64,000 nucleotides of DNA, from positions 62,001-126,000 of the forward strand of contig NZ_BONX01000032.1 in assembly GCF_016862935.1 (NCBI RefSeq), in the 5' to 3' direction. The notes beneath the pieces are model-generated. The model did not search any database and was not told where the DNA came from. It saw only the letters and a program-made list of their open reading frames with translations. The position numbers and the translations under genes were made by a program. Below are positions 51,372 through 60,904 of the stretch, piece after piece. The first letter of the stretch is position 1; each line of letters opens with the position of its first letter. The stretch is from Plantactinospora mayteni (GTDB taxonomy: Bacteria > Actinomycetota > Actinomycetes > Mycobacteriales > Micromonosporaceae).

Positions 51372-52670
51372 TCAGCGGTGTTGGCGGATCCGTTCCCAGT
51401 TGCTCGGTGGCTCCAGACGTTCCCCGCTGTGCAGCGCGGCGGTGACCGGTGCGCCGCCACCATCGGTGACCGCGGTGAGCTGGCCGTGTTCGGTCTGGGC
51501 CGGTAGTCGGGCCGGTATCGCGGGGATCTCGACGTCGAGGCGTACCCGCATGCCGGGCCAGCCGACCACGGTCAGGTCCTTCCCGGCGTGGATGGTGGTG
51601 CCGGTGCCGAGTGGACCGGTCACGGTGGCGACCTGGTCGCCGGTCCGTACCACCGGATGCGCCGTCAACGCGGCGGTAGCGGTCCGGACCAGCGGACGGG
51701 TCGCCTTGAACACCCGGTCGAGCTGCACCGGCGTGTTCGCACCAGGCTGCCCGAGAACAGCACCCACGATCGTTACCTTCCGTCCACCGACCTTCACCAC
51801 GGCGGCGAAGACGAGACACCCACCGGCCTCGTCGGTGGACCCGGTCTTGATCCCCACCACCCCGTCCCGACCGACCAACGAGTTGTAGTTCTTCACCTCA
51901 CCCGCAACCGGCAGGGTCGCCTTCTTCTGCGCCGCGATCTCCGCGAACGCCGGCAGCCGCATCGCCTTCCGAGCCAGGATCACCTGGTCCACGGCGGTAC
52001 TCACCGTGCCCGGGTCGAGCCCGGACGGGTCGGTGTAGCGGGTGTCCTTCATCCCCAACTTCTCCGCCGTGGCGTTCATCTTCGCCACGAACGCGTCGAT
52101 ACTGCCGGCGTCCCAGGCGGCCAGGATCCGGGCCATGTTGTTCGCCGACGGCAGCAATACCGCCTGCAACGCCTGCCGCTGGGTGAACACCGCGCCCGCG
52201 ACCACCGGCACCAACGACTCACCCCGAGCCAACTCTCCCGGGTACGCCGCCGCCTGCGCCGCGCTGACCGTCAACTTCGGCCCGTGCTCACCCCGCTTCA
52301 GCGGATGCTCGGTCAGGATCAGATACGCGGTCATCACCTTCGTCACACTCGCGATCGGCACCGGCTCGCTACCACCAGAAGTGCCCAGCGACCCGACTCC
52401 CTCGACCGACAGCGCGGCCTGCCCGGTCGCCGGCCACGGCACCACCGGCGCCTTGCCGGGAATGGTCGCCGACCCGGGCAGGGTCCGAGCGACCGCCGCC
52501 ACCGGCAACGGATTACGCAACGGTGCGATCGCGAACAACGTGACCCCGGCCAACAACACGATCAACAACCCACTGATCAGCAGCCAGCGACTACGCCTGC
52601 CACCCCGCTTCCCCGCTGCCGGTGCTGGCGGCACAGGGTCGAGCACCTGAGTCGTCGCGGAATCGAACAT
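51372..52670 (-). CDS. D-alanyl-D-alanine carboxypeptidase (PBP, S11)
   Basis: 432 residues from ATG 52670. A membrane helix near 25-45 (WLLISGLLIVLLAGVTLFAI) precedes the catalytic domain with SxxK in ASVTKVMTAYL, SxN in LPSANNMA and KTG in GIKTGSTDEAGG. A Val/Thr-rich C-terminal domain follows. It trims the terminal D-Ala of peptidoglycan stem peptides. Start uncertain: a longer form adds ~35 residues. Confidence 0.93.
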   Translation of the reverse strand: MFDSATTQVLDPVPPAPAAGKRGGRRSRWLLISGLLIVLLAGVTLFAIAPLRNPLPVAAVARTLPGSATIPGKAPVVPWPATGQAALSVEGVGSLGTSGGSEPVPIASVTKVMTAYLILTEHPLKRGEHGPKLTVSAAQAAAYPGELARGESLVPVVAGAVFTQRQALQAVLLPSANNMARILAAWDAGSIDAFVAKMNATAEKLGMKDTRYTDPSGLDPGTVSTAVDQVILARKAMRLPAFAEIAAQKKATLPVAGEVKNYNSLVGRDGVVGIKTGSTDEAGGCLVFAAVVKVGGRKVTIVGAVLGQPGANTPVQLDRVFKATRPLVRTATAALTAHPVVRTGDQVATVTGPLGTGTTIHAGKDLTVVGWPGMRVRLDVEIPAIPARLPAQTEHGQLTAVTDGGGAPVTAALHSGERLEPPSNWERIRQHR

Positions 52671-52889
52671 CCTGAAAATCCCCCCATGCGACACACCGAC
52701 CACGCCGCGTGGCGCGGCCGGTGCGCTGATCTCGGTATCGCTGACGTGGACGCTGCCGACGAGCCCAGGCAACACATCTCAGCGAGGTAGTGCATTGTCC
52801 CACCGCACGGCAACCGCCGGGACACGCCGGCAACCGGACCGGAGAGCCCCGAACGGCGCCGACCCGACCGGCGTACTCGCCGGATCCGG
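52671..52889. other. gap between carboxypeptidase and LytTR regulator genes
   Basis: No gene found. Holds the carboxypeptidase promoter on the minus strand; no distinct elements seen. Confidence 0.4.
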
Positions 52890-53645
52890 TCAGCGGTTCC
52901 AGTCCTGCTTGGCGGCCCGGACCAGCTTGTCCTTGAGTTCCCGGGTGTGCCGGCGGCTGACCGGCAGCTCGGTGTCGTCGACCACCACGACATAGCCGGA
53001 GTTGGCGAGCCGGAGTTCGGCGATCAGCCGGAGCTGCACCAGGTACGACCGGTGGATCCGGACGAACCCGGCGTCGGCCCACCGCTCGGCGAGGGTGGCC
53101 AGCGGCACCCGGACCAGGTGTGAGCCGTCGGCGGTGTGCAGCCGGGCGTAGTCGCCCTGCGCCTCGACCCAGCGTACGGCCGAGCGGGGCAGCATCCGGG
53201 TGGTGCCGGCCAGCTCGACCGGGATCGTCGGGTCGGGCTCGGCCCGGGCAAGTGCCGCCGGATGGGTGGGTACCACCCGGGAGCCGACCACCCGGCGCAG
53301 CGACTCGGCGAGCCGCTCGGCCTGGACCGGCTTGCGTACGTAGTCGGTGGCGCCGAGGTCGAAGGCGTCGACCGCCCCGTCGTCGTACGCGGTGACGAAG
53401 ACGATCGCCGGTGGCCGGGCGAACCGGCGGAGTACCCGGGCCAGCTCCATGCCGTCGAGACCGGGCATCCGGATGTCGAGGAAGACCACGTCGACGTCGG
53501 CGTCCCGGAGCACCCGCAGCGCCTCGGTGGCGTCCCCGGCGGTGTGCAGCCGGGACACCCGTGGATCGGCCCGCAGGTGGTAGGCCAGCTCGTCGAGCGC
53601 GGGTGGCTCGTCGTCGACGGCCAGGACGCGCAGGAAACCGGTCAC
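52890..53645 (-). CDS. LytTR-family response regulator
   Basis: 251 residues. Receiver domain with VLAVDDEPPALDELAY, phosphoacceptor in VVFLDIRMPGLDG and the YVRKP lysine. C-terminal LytTR DNA-binding domain: VRWVEAQGDYARLHTADG, FVRIHRSYLVQL. Partner of the LytS-type kinase 52 bases upstream. LytSR/YpdAB-type pairs often respond to envelope or nutrient signals and control autolysis or transporters; the adjacent D,D-carboxypeptidase could be a target. Confidence 0.94.
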   Translation of the reverse strand: MTGFLRVLAVDDEPPALDELAYHLRADPRVSRLHTAGDATEALRVLRDADVDVVFLDIRMPGLDGMELARVLRRFARPPAIVFVTAYDDGAVDAFDLGATDYVRKPVQAERLAESLRRVVGSRVVPTHPAALARAEPDPTIPVELAGTTRMLPRSAVRWVEAQGDYARLHTADGSHLVRVPLATLAERWADAGFVRIHRSYLVQLRLIAELRLANSGYVVVVDDTELPVSRRHTRELKDKLVRAAKQDWNR

Positions 53646-53697
53646 GGATCAGCCCTCCAGGTCGGCCGCCGGCCCCGGTGCACGTGCGGGTCCCCCG

Positions 53698-54918
53698 TCA
53701 CGCGCTCGCCCGGACATGACGGTGGAACTTCGGTATCCGCATGCTCACCTTCGTACCCGATCCGAGGTCGGTCTCCACGACCAGGCCGAACTGGTCCCCG
53801 AAGACCGACCGGAGCCGTTCGTCCACGTTGGAGAGACCGACGTGCTGGCCGGAGTCGTCGGCCGGGTCGGCGGCGGCCTCGGCGATGCCGGCGGCCAGTA
53901 CCGCCGGGTCCATCCCGACCCCGTCGTCCTCGACCGTTATGTGGCATTCTGCCCCGGCGTCCCGGGCCTCGATGCTGACCATCCCCACCCCGGGCTTGCG
54001 GGACAGCCCGTGCCGGACGGCGTTCTCGACCAGCGGTTGCAGGCAGAGGAACGGCAGGCTGACCGGCAGCACCTCCGGGGCGATCTGCAACTTCACCTGG
54101 AGCCGGTCGCCGAACCGGGCCCGCTCGATGGTCAGGTAGCGGTCGATCGAGCGCAGCTCCTCGGCGAGCGTGGTGAACTCGCCGTGCGCCCGGAACGAGT
54201 AGCGGGTGAACTCGGCGAACTCCAGGATCAGCTCCCGGGCCCGCTCCGGGTCGGTCCGGACGAACGAGCCGATCGCGGTCAGCGCGTTGTAGATGAAGTG
54301 CGGGCTGATCTGGGCCCGCAGGGCGCGTACCTCGGCCCGGGCCAGCCGCTCCCGGGACGAGTCGAGTTCGGCGAGCGCGAGTTGGGCGCCGGCCCAGTGC
54401 GCGGTCTCCAGGGCGGCCTGCACCAGGCCGGGCGCCGGCTGGTCGTCGACGATCGCCACCAGCGCCGCGCCGGCCCGGCCGTCGGGGCCGGTCAACGGGG
54501 CGATCACGGCTCCGCGTACCGGGCAGTCGACCCGGTCGCAGCGCAGCTCCGACTCGCCGAGCACGGTCGACCGGCGGGTTCTGATGGTGCTGGCGGCGGC
54601 GGCGAGGAGCTGCTCGCCGTGGTGGCCGCCGCGCCCGTCGAGGGCGAGCAGCCGGTCCGGGTCGGCCAGCGCGAGTCCGGCGGAGCCGACCAGGGTACGC
54701 AGGTGGCGTACCGCCTTCGCCGCACCGGCCGGAGTGAGCCCGGTACGCAGTGGCTCGGCGGCCAGCCCGGCGGTGTGCAGCACGTCGTAGGTGGCCCGCT
54801 GGGTGGCGGTGGCGATGCCCTGCCGGGCGCGCAGCCGGACGACGGCGAAGAGGGCAGCCGCCAACGCACTGATCATCGCCACCACGGCGACTGCCGTGGA
54901 CAGGTTGGGCCACCCCAC
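53698..54918 (-). CDS. LytS/YehU-type sensor histidine kinase
   Basis: 406 residues from GTG 54918, chosen because CAGGA is 7 bases upstream (an in-frame TTG lies at 54954). One N-terminal helix (VAVVAMISALAAALFAVVRL), a GAF-like region with two Cys (RCDRVDCPVRGAV), and the His_kinase domain with ALRAQISPHFIYNAL (phospho-His) and an ATPase (LQPLVENAVRHG, VEDDGVGMD, GLSNVDERL). Transfers phosphate to the LytTR regulator next to it. Confidence 0.92.
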   Translation of the reverse strand: MGWPNLSTAVAVVAMISALAAALFAVVRLRARQGIATATQRATYDVLHTAGLAAEPLRTGLTPAGAAKAVRHLRTLVGSAGLALADPDRLLALDGRGGHHGEQLLAAAASTIRTRRSTVLGESELRCDRVDCPVRGAVIAPLTGPDGRAGAALVAIVDDQPAPGLVQAALETAHWAGAQLALAELDSSRERLARAEVRALRAQISPHFIYNALTAIGSFVRTDPERARELILEFAEFTRYSFRAHGEFTTLAEELRSIDRYLTIERARFGDRLQVKLQIAPEVLPVSLPFLCLQPLVENAVRHGLSRKPGVGMVSIEARDAGAECHITVEDDGVGMDPAVLAAGIAEAAADPADDSGQHVGLSNVDERLRSVFGDQFGLVVETDLGSGTKVSMRIPKFHRHVRASA

Positions 54919-54988
54919 GCAGAGATCCTGACGGTTGGTCGACCGGTTCGCCAAGCCACCGGTCGGGCGGGATCCCGGCGAGATACGC

Positions 54989-56629
54989 CTAGTACGCGCC
55001 CTTGCGGGCCAACACCACCCCGACGGTCCGCCACAGGATCGCCAGGTCGTACGCCAGTGACCAGTTGTCGACGTAGTAGAGGTCCAGCCGGACGGCCTCG
55101 TCCCAGGAGAGGTCGGAGCGGCCGGAGACCTGCCACAGCCCGGTGATGCCGGGCCGGACCAGCAGCCGGCGCCGTACGTCGCCGAGGAAGTCGCCGTCGT
55201 CGGCGGGGAGCGGGCGGGGGCCGACCAGGGACATCTCGCCCCAGAGCACGTTGATCAACTGGGGTAGCTCGTCGAGCGAGCTGGCCCGGAGGAACCGGCC
55301 GGCCGCGAAGACCCGGGGATCCTGCTTGATCTTGAACAGCATGCCGTCGGTCTCGTTCTGGTCGACCAGGCTGGCGAGCCGCTGCTCGGCGTCGACGTAC
55401 ATGGTCCGGAACTTCCAGACCCGGAACGTCCGGCCCTCGTGCCCCACCCGTGGCTGCCGGAAGAAGACCGGCCCGGGGTCGGAGATCCGGATCGCGATCG
55501 CGATCGCGACGAAGAGCGGGACCAGCAGCAGCAGGCCCAGCCCGGCGGCGAACCGGTCGAGCAGGTTCTTGGCCAGCAGCGCCGGCCCGGAGAGCGTCGG
55601 CTCCTCGACGTGCAGCAGCGGCAGGCCCTCGATCGGCCGGATGTGCACCCGAGGGCCGGCGATGTCGGTGAGCTGTGGTGCCACGATCAGGTCGACGCCG
55701 GAGCCCTCCAGTTGCCAGGCCAGCCGGCGCAGCTCGCCGGGCTCGGTACTGGCCGAGCCGCAGACCGCGATGGTGTCGCCGCCGACCTCGCGGACCAGCG
55801 AGAGGATGTCCCGGCCGGCGTAGACCGGGATCGGCGTCTCGATGCCCCGGGCCGCGGCGTAACCGTCGGTGAGGTGGATCGCCACCGGGATCAGCCCGGC
55901 CGCCGGGCTGCGGCTGATCGCCGTGTGCACCTCCAGCGCCTCCGGCAGGGTGCCGACCAGCACGATCCGCTGCGCGGCCTGCCCGGCCCGCCGTCGCACG
56001 GTGTGCAGGATCAACCGGGCGGCGGAGCGGGCGAACAGGACCAGCAGCAGGGTGCCGAGCAGCGCGGTGCCGACGGTCCACCGGGACAGGTCGGTCTTGG
56101 TGGCGAAGGCGAGGAACGAGACGCTGGCCGCGACCGCGACCCCGGCCCGGGTGACCCGCTTGAACTCGTCGGTGCCGAGCCCCAGGTAGCGGCGGTCGTA
56201 GGCGCCGTTGGCCCAGAGCACGATCAGCCAACCGAGCGGCAGCAGCAGGTATGACACGGTGTGGAACCAGGTGGGGTCCTTGTCCGCGTCGGTGAAGCCG
56301 GCCCGCGCCTGGTCCCACCACTGGATCGCGATCCGGCTCGCCAGCACCGCCGCCGCGAAGTCGAGCAGCAGCAGGATCGCGATGTACGGCCGGTGCCAGC
56401 GGGACACCCGCCGCCGCGCCCGCGCCCACGCCGAACGGGGTACCCCGTTCGGTTGCGGAGTGGTCGGTGGCTGGATCTCGAAGCTGTCGACGTGACGCAG
56501 AGTACTCGGTCGGCCGTTGCCTACCGGGCGTTGGAGGCTTGTCGTCACCTCACCCACGTCCTCCCGCGTGACACGTGCCGCCCATTTGCCGTAAGGGCTC
56601 GGGTCGCCCACCGTCTCAGTCTCTCCCAT
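54989..56629 (-). CDS. polyprenyl-phosphate sugar phosphotransferase (exopolysaccharide initiation)
   Basis: About 546 residues from ATG 56629. Several N-terminal membrane helices (ILLLLDFAAAVLAS; VSYLLLPLGWLIVLW; LGTLLLVLFARSAARLILH), a Rossmann-like central domain and the C-terminal bacterial sugar transferase domain (KFRTMYVDAEQRL, ELPQLINVLWGEMSLVGPRP, RPGITGLWQVSGRSDL, LDLYYVDNWSL). It loads the first sugar of a surface polysaccharide onto undecaprenyl phosphate. A -10-like TATAGT is at 56783-56788 on the minus strand. Confidence 0.92.
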   Translation of the reverse strand: MGETETVGDPSPYGKWAARVTREDVGEVTTSLQRPVGNGRPSTLRHVDSFEIQPPTTPQPNGVPRSAWARARRRVSRWHRPYIAILLLLDFAAAVLASRIAIQWWDQARAGFTDADKDPTWFHTVSYLLLPLGWLIVLWANGAYDRRYLGLGTDEFKRVTRAGVAVAASVSFLAFATKTDLSRWTVGTALLGTLLLVLFARSAARLILHTVRRRAGQAAQRIVLVGTLPEALEVHTAISRSPAAGLIPVAIHLTDGYAAARGIETPIPVYAGRDILSLVREVGGDTIAVCGSASTEPGELRRLAWQLEGSGVDLIVAPQLTDIAGPRVHIRPIEGLPLLHVEEPTLSGPALLAKNLLDRFAAGLGLLLLVPLFVAIAIAIRISDPGPVFFRQPRVGHEGRTFRVWKFRTMYVDAEQRLASLVDQNETDGMLFKIKQDPRVFAAGRFLRASSLDELPQLINVLWGEMSLVGPRPLPADDGDFLGDVRRRLLVRPGITGLWQVSGRSDLSWDEAVRLDLYYVDNWSLAYDLAILWRTVGVVLARKGAY

Positions 56630-56964
56630 GCAGGCCCCGATCCTCATTCGGTCCGGAGCGCCACCTCGCGGCGCGGAGGCCGAATTACGATCGCCGGGGA
56701 CGCCGCCCCGAGGGACAGCACCCCGCCCGCCACGCCGGCAACGAGAGCCGGGCCGCCCACAGCGGAGTCGCAGACCGGGGTCACTATACCGACGGATAGG
56801 GGCGGCGGTAGAGCCCGGCGGTTGCCGGTTTCTTGCCCAGTGGGCGTTTTCGACCCGGCGTACCGGCCGGGATCACTTAACGTACAAGCAGAATCGCTCA
56901 ACATCCACGCATGACCACGCAGCAGCGAACCTCGATCACTCACCGGAGAAGTCTCGGCGCCGGG
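56630..56964. other. gap between the sugar-transferase gene and the DNA-glycosylase gene
   Basis: No gene found. The minus strand has a -10-like TATAGT at 56788-56783 without a clear -35; this is the probable promoter of the polysaccharide gene with a long leader. Confidence 0.4.
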
Positions 56965-57837
56965 TCAGCGGACCAGCCGGGAGAGCCGGCGGTCGGCGAG
57001 CGGCTTGCCGCCGGTCTGACATTTCGGACAGTACTGGAGGCTGGAGTCGGCGAACGACACCTCACGGATCGTGTCGCCACAGACCGGACAGGGCAGCCCG
57101 GTCCGGGCGTGTACCTGCAATCCGGCCCGTTTCTCCCCCTTCAGCTCCGCCGCCCGCTGCCCGAGTGACCGCTGCACCGCATCCCCGAGCACCTCGCGGG
57201 TCGCCGCGTGCAGCGCCGCCATCTGCGCGTCGGTCAGCCGGTGCGTCAGCGCGAACGGCGACAGCTTCGCCGCGTGCAGGATCTCGTCCGAGTACGCGTT
57301 GCCGACCCCGGAGAGCACCTCCTGCTCGGTCAGTACGCCCTTGACCTGGCCCCGTCGGCCGCGCAGCCGCTCGGCGAAGGTGGACAGGTCGGCGGCGAGC
57401 GCGTCCGGCCCGAGCCGGGACACCCCGGGCACCTGGGTCGGATCGGTCACCAGGTAGACAGCGAGCTTCTTCTGCGTACCGGCCTCGGTCAGGTCGAAAC
57501 CGGACCCGTCGTCGAGGCGTACCCGGAGTGCGATCGGGCCCTTGCCCGGCTTGAGCGGCAGGGCCGAGGTGAACGCCTCCCGGTAGTGCAGCCAGCCTGC
57601 CCGGGCCAGGTGCGTCACCAGGTGCAGGTCCGGCACACCGTCGCCGGCCAGCGTCACGTCGAGGAACTTGCCGTGCCGGCCCGCGGTCACGACCTCCCGC
57701 CCGGACGCCTCCGACGGCGCCGGGTCGTACGTCTTCAGGGCGCTGATCGCCGCGACCTCGATCCGGTCGACGCGCCGGCCGACCGCCCGCTCGCGCAGGT
57801 AGCCGGCGAGCGCCTCCACCTCAGGTAACTCAGGCAC
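56965..57837 (-). CDS. Fpg/Nei-family DNA glycosylase
   Basis: 290 residues from GTG 57837. The N-terminal catalytic Pro and Glu are in PELPEVEAL, a H2TH-type region (LSGVGNAYSDEIL) follows, and the zinc finger is CPVCGDTIREV...YCPKC at the C-terminus. It removes oxidised bases by base-excision repair. The catalytic Lys candidate is in GKFLDVTLAG. Cannot separate Fpg from Nei2-type by eye. Confidence 0.9.
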   Translation of the reverse strand: MPELPEVEALAGYLRERAVGRRVDRIEVAAISALKTYDPAPSEASGREVVTAGRHGKFLDVTLAGDGVPDLHLVTHLARAGWLHYREAFTSALPLKPGKGPIALRVRLDDGSGFDLTEAGTQKKLAVYLVTDPTQVPGVSRLGPDALAADLSTFAERLRGRRGQVKGVLTEQEVLSGVGNAYSDEILHAAKLSPFALTHRLTDAQMAALHAATREVLGDAVQRSLGQRAAELKGEKRAGLQVHARTGLPCPVCGDTIREVSFADSSLQYCPKCQTGGKPLADRRLSRLVR

Positions 57838-57920
57838 GAGGTAAACGGTAGCGTTCAATCCCGGCCACGCGCAGAACGCGCGAACGGGGAGGACGCGATC
57901 ATGGAGGAGGGGCGACCGGC

Positions 57921-59090
57921 GTGCAGGTGATCGTCGCGCACAACCGGTACCGCGAGGCACAGCCGTCCGGCGAGAACACCATCGTCGACCAGGAGATCAT
58001 CCAGCTCCGGGCGGCGGGGGCGGCCGTACAGCCCTTCCTGCGCAGTTCCGACGAGATCGCGGAGTTCTCACCGGCCGCCAAGGCGCTGCTGCCGATCTCG
58101 CCGATCTACGCGCCAAAGGCGCAGCAGGAGCTGAGCCGGCTGATCACCGAGCACCGGCCGGACGTACTGCACCTGCACAACCCGTACCCGCTGCTCTCGC
58201 CCTGGGTGGTCCGGACCGCGCACAAGCACGGGGTGCCGGTGGTGCAGACGGTGCACAACTACCGGCAGGTCTGCTCCTCCGGGCTCTACTTCCGGGACGG
58301 CAGGATCTGCCAGGACTGCCGGGGCCGGGCGCTGGGCGTGCCGGCGATCGTGCACCGCTGCTACCGGGGCTCCCGGGCGCAGAGCGCGCTGATGGCGACC
58401 ACGCTGGCCGTGCACCGGCCGACCTGGCGCTCGGTGGACCGCTACATCGCGCTCACCTCCGGGATCGCCGCGCACCTGCGCGACTACGGCATCCCGGAGG
58501 ACCGGATCGTGGTCAAGCCGAACGCGATCCCGGATCCGGGCGCGGCGCCGCCGCTCGGCCAGGGTTTCCTGTTCTTCGGCCGGCTCTCCCCGGAGAAGGG
58601 GGTCGGGCTGCTGCTCGACGCCTGGCGCCGGCATCCGGTGGGCGCGCTCGGCCCGCTGCGGATCGCCGGGGACGGCGAGCTGCGACCGCTGGCCGAGGCG
58701 GCTGCCGCCGAACGCGCCGACGTCGAGTTCCTCGGTCCGCTGGACCGGGCCGGGGTGGCCGCCGCGCTCCGGGCCACCGCCGTGGTGCTGGCCGTACCGA
58801 CCTGGCACGACGTGCTGCCCACGGTGGTGATCGAGGCGCTGGCCGCCGGCCGTCCGGTGCTGGGTACCGCGCTCGGCGGTATCCCGTACCTGGTCGGCGC
58901 GGACGACCCGGCCGGGCTCGCCGGCTGGCTGGTACCGGCCGATCCGGGCGCGCTGGCCGCGGCGCTGCCCAGTGCCCGGGAGGCCGCCGGCACGGTCGCC
59001 CCGCTGGCCCGGGCCCGCTACGAACGCACCTTCCACCCCGACGTGGTCACCAAGCAACTCCTGGACGTCTACGCCGGGCTGCGGCGGTAG
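57921..59090 (+). CDS. family 4 glycosyltransferase (GT-B)
   Basis: 389 residues. N-terminal acceptor domain with HRPDVLHLHNPYPLLSP and VVQTVHNYRQVCSSGLYF (a Cys pair CQDC shortly after), and the C-terminal donor domain with FFGRLSPEKGVGLLLDAW, AGDGELRPLA, EFLGPLDRAGV and ALAAGRPVLGTALGGIPY (E of the EX7E motif in VIEALAAG). It transfers a sugar to a lipid or polysaccharide acceptor; the donor is unknown. Convergent with the CDP-alcohol phosphatidyltransferase gene. Confidence 0.92.
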   Translation: MQVIVAHNRYREAQPSGENTIVDQEIIQLRAAGAAVQPFLRSSDEIAEFSPAAKALLPISPIYAPKAQQELSRLITEHRPDVLHLHNPYPLLSPWVVRTAHKHGVPVVQTVHNYRQVCSSGLYFRDGRICQDCRGRALGVPAIVHRCYRGSRAQSALMATTLAVHRPTWRSVDRYIALTSGIAAHLRDYGIPEDRIVVKPNAIPDPGAAPPLGQGFLFFGRLSPEKGVGLLLDAWRRHPVGALGPLRIAGDGELRPLAEAAAAERADVEFLGPLDRAGVAAALRATAVVLAVPTWHDVLPTVVIEALAAGRPVLGTALGGIPYLVGADDPAGLAGWLVPADPGALAAALPSAREAAGTVAPLARARYERTFHPDVVTKQLLDVYAGLRR

Positions 59091-59133
59091 CCCCGCACAC
59101 AGCAGCCCGGCGGACGGAGGACAGCGGCGGGGG

Positions 59134-59862
59134 TCAGCGGAGCGAGGCGCGGGCCGAGAAGGCGATGCTGGCCAGCAGGAATCCGCCGTTGACCACCGTG
59201 AACGCGGCGATCAGCCAGGTGGTCCACTCCGGTACGACGGTCAGCACCAGCCCGGCCACGAAGATCACCGCGCCGTAGTCCCGGATCAGCTTCACCAGGC
59301 GTACCGGCAGCGAGGTCGAGCTGACCATGCTGGCCGCGTTCGGGCCGGCCGCCATCACCGAGGTCACCAGGTTGACCATCCAGGTGCCGGCGAACGCCGC
59401 GACCAGCCAGATCGGTGCCGACGGCCGCTGCGCCACCGCCATCGCCGACAGCGCGGTGACCAGGGCGATCTGGGCCGCCACGTCACAGAGCACGTCCACC
59501 CGGGCGCCGGCCGGGCTGCCCTGGCCGGTGACCCGGGCGAGCTGACCGTCCGCGCAGTCCAGGGCGTACGCCAACTGCCAGCCGAGCAGCGCGGCCAGCC
59601 CCACCACCCACGCCGGTACGTCCCCGGCGGCGACCGGCCCGGCCAGGGTCACCACGGTCACCGAGACGGCCAGCCCGAGTACCAGGTTGCCCATGGTCAG
59701 CGCGGTCGGCGGCAGCCCCATCCGGTGCGCGGCCAGGGCCAGCGCGGCACCGATCCGCTGGCTGATCGCCTCGCTGAACAGGCCACCGCCCCGGTTGACC
59801 CGGTAGAAGTCGGCGGCGGTGGGTGGGGACACCAGGTCAGCCGAGATGTTCACGGAGTGCAT
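59134..59862 (-). CDS. CDP-alcohol phosphatidyltransferase family protein
   Basis: 242 residues from ATG 59862 with about six membrane helices. The CDP-alcohol motif DGQLARVTGQGSPAGARVD is followed by VLCD, matching D-G-x2-A-R-x8-G-x3-D-x3-D. It transfers a phospho-alcohol from a CDP-activated donor to another alcohol or lipid. Last gene of a trio; its ATG lies 26 nt inside the end of the dehydrogenase gene. See that entry for the pathway idea. Confidence 0.9.
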   Translation of the reverse strand: MHSVNISADLVSPPTAADFYRVNRGGGLFSEAISQRIGAALALAAHRMGLPPTALTMGNLVLGLAVSVTVVTLAGPVAAGDVPAWVVGLAALLGWQLAYALDCADGQLARVTGQGSPAGARVDVLCDVAAQIALVTALSAMAVAQRPSAPIWLVAAFAGTWMVNLVTSVMAAGPNAASMVSSTSLPVRLVKLIRDYGAVIFVAGLVLTVVPEWTTWLIAAFTVVNGGFLLASIAFSARASLR

Positions 59863-60904
59863 CGACGTAGTTTGCCAGCCGTTCACCAATCGCGGCAGGA
59901 GGCAGGTCGAGATGTTCCAGAATGGTGTATCGGTCCGGCCGGGTGCTCGGGGCATAGTGGACGGCCGCCACGAACTCCTCGTCGGTCAGCCCCAGCTCGG
60001 CCGGGGTGGTGGGCAGCCCGTGCCGGTGCAGGCAGGAGGCGAGCTGGCCGAACCGCTCCAGGTCGCCGCGGAGGAACGTACAGAAGAGTGCGCCGAGCCC
60101 GACCTGCTCGCCGTGTGACGCGGCGCCCGGGTTGAGCCGGTCGAGCGCGTGCGAGATCTCGTGGCAGCCGCCGCTGACCGGCCGGGTCGAGCCGCAGATC
60201 GAGGAGGCGATCCCGCCCAGGATCAGCGCCTCGGCCAGGGTGGTCAGGAACGCGTCGTCGGTGATCTTCCCGGGGTGGTTGAGCAGTGCCTCGGCCCCGG
60301 AGCGGGCCAGCGTGACGGCGAGCCCGTCGATCGGCTCGGCGCGTACCCGATGGGCCAGCTCCCAGTCGGCGACCGCGCTCAGGTTGCTCAGCGCGTCCCC
60401 GATCCCGGCCTGGGTCTGCCGGTCCGGGCCGTTCTCCACGAAATCCAGGTCGACCACGATGGCGATCGGGATGTGCACCCCGTAGGAGCCCTTGCCGCCG
60501 TCGTGGTCGAGCGAGGCGGTCGGCGAGGCGATCCCGTCGTGCGCCAGGCTGGTCGCCACGGTCACCATCGGGATTCCGTAGCGCGAGGCGGCCCACTTGG
60601 CGGTGTCGATGGTCTTGCCGCCGCCGATCCCGACCACCGCGTCGTAGGAGCGGCGGTGCAGGTTCTCGCCGAGTTCCTGGGCCGCGTCCAGGGTGCCGCC
60701 GGCCACGGTGAAGACGTCGGCGTTGCCGAGGCCCGGCCGGCACAGCTCCGCGATCCGCTCGCCCTGCCCGGGGCCGACCACCACCGCCACCTCGCCGCCG
60801 CCCGAGATCCGCCGGTCGGCGAGCAGCGTGCCGAGGTCCGCGACCGCGCCGCGGCGCACGTCGATCACCAGCGGGGTGTTGACGGTACGGGCTAGTAGCG
60901 GCAT
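59837..60904 (-). CDS. sn-glycerol-1-phosphate dehydrogenase-like (iron/zinc alcohol dehydrogenase fold)
   Basis: 355 residues. NAD(P)-binding GGKTIDTAKWAASRYGIPM near residue 94 (GGGxxxD type), then TVATSLAHDGIASPTASL, and metal-ligand candidates in GDALSNLSAV, CHEISHALDR and ASHGEQVGLG. It is closer to archaeal EgsA/bacterial AraM than to glycerol dehydrogenase. It would reduce DHAP to G1P. It overlaps the NTP-transferase gene by 13 nt and the CDP-alcohol gene by 26 nt, so the trio is one unit. Confidence 0.85.
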   Translation of the reverse strand: MPLLARTVNTPLVIDVRRGAVADLGTLLADRRISGGGEVAVVVGPGQGERIAELCRPGLGNADVFTVAGGTLDAAQELGENLHRRSYDAVVGIGGGKTIDTAKWAASRYGIPMVTVATSLAHDGIASPTASLDHDGGKGSYGVHIPIAIVVDLDFVENGPDRQTQAGIGDALSNLSAVADWELAHRVRAEPIDGLAVTLARSGAEALLNHPGKITDDAFLTTLAEALILGGIASSICGSTRPVSGGCHEISHALDRLNPGAASHGEQVGLGALFCTFLRGDLERFGQLASCLHRHGLPTTPAELGLTDEEFVAAVHYAPSTRPDRYTILEHLDLPPAAIGERLANYVDALREHLG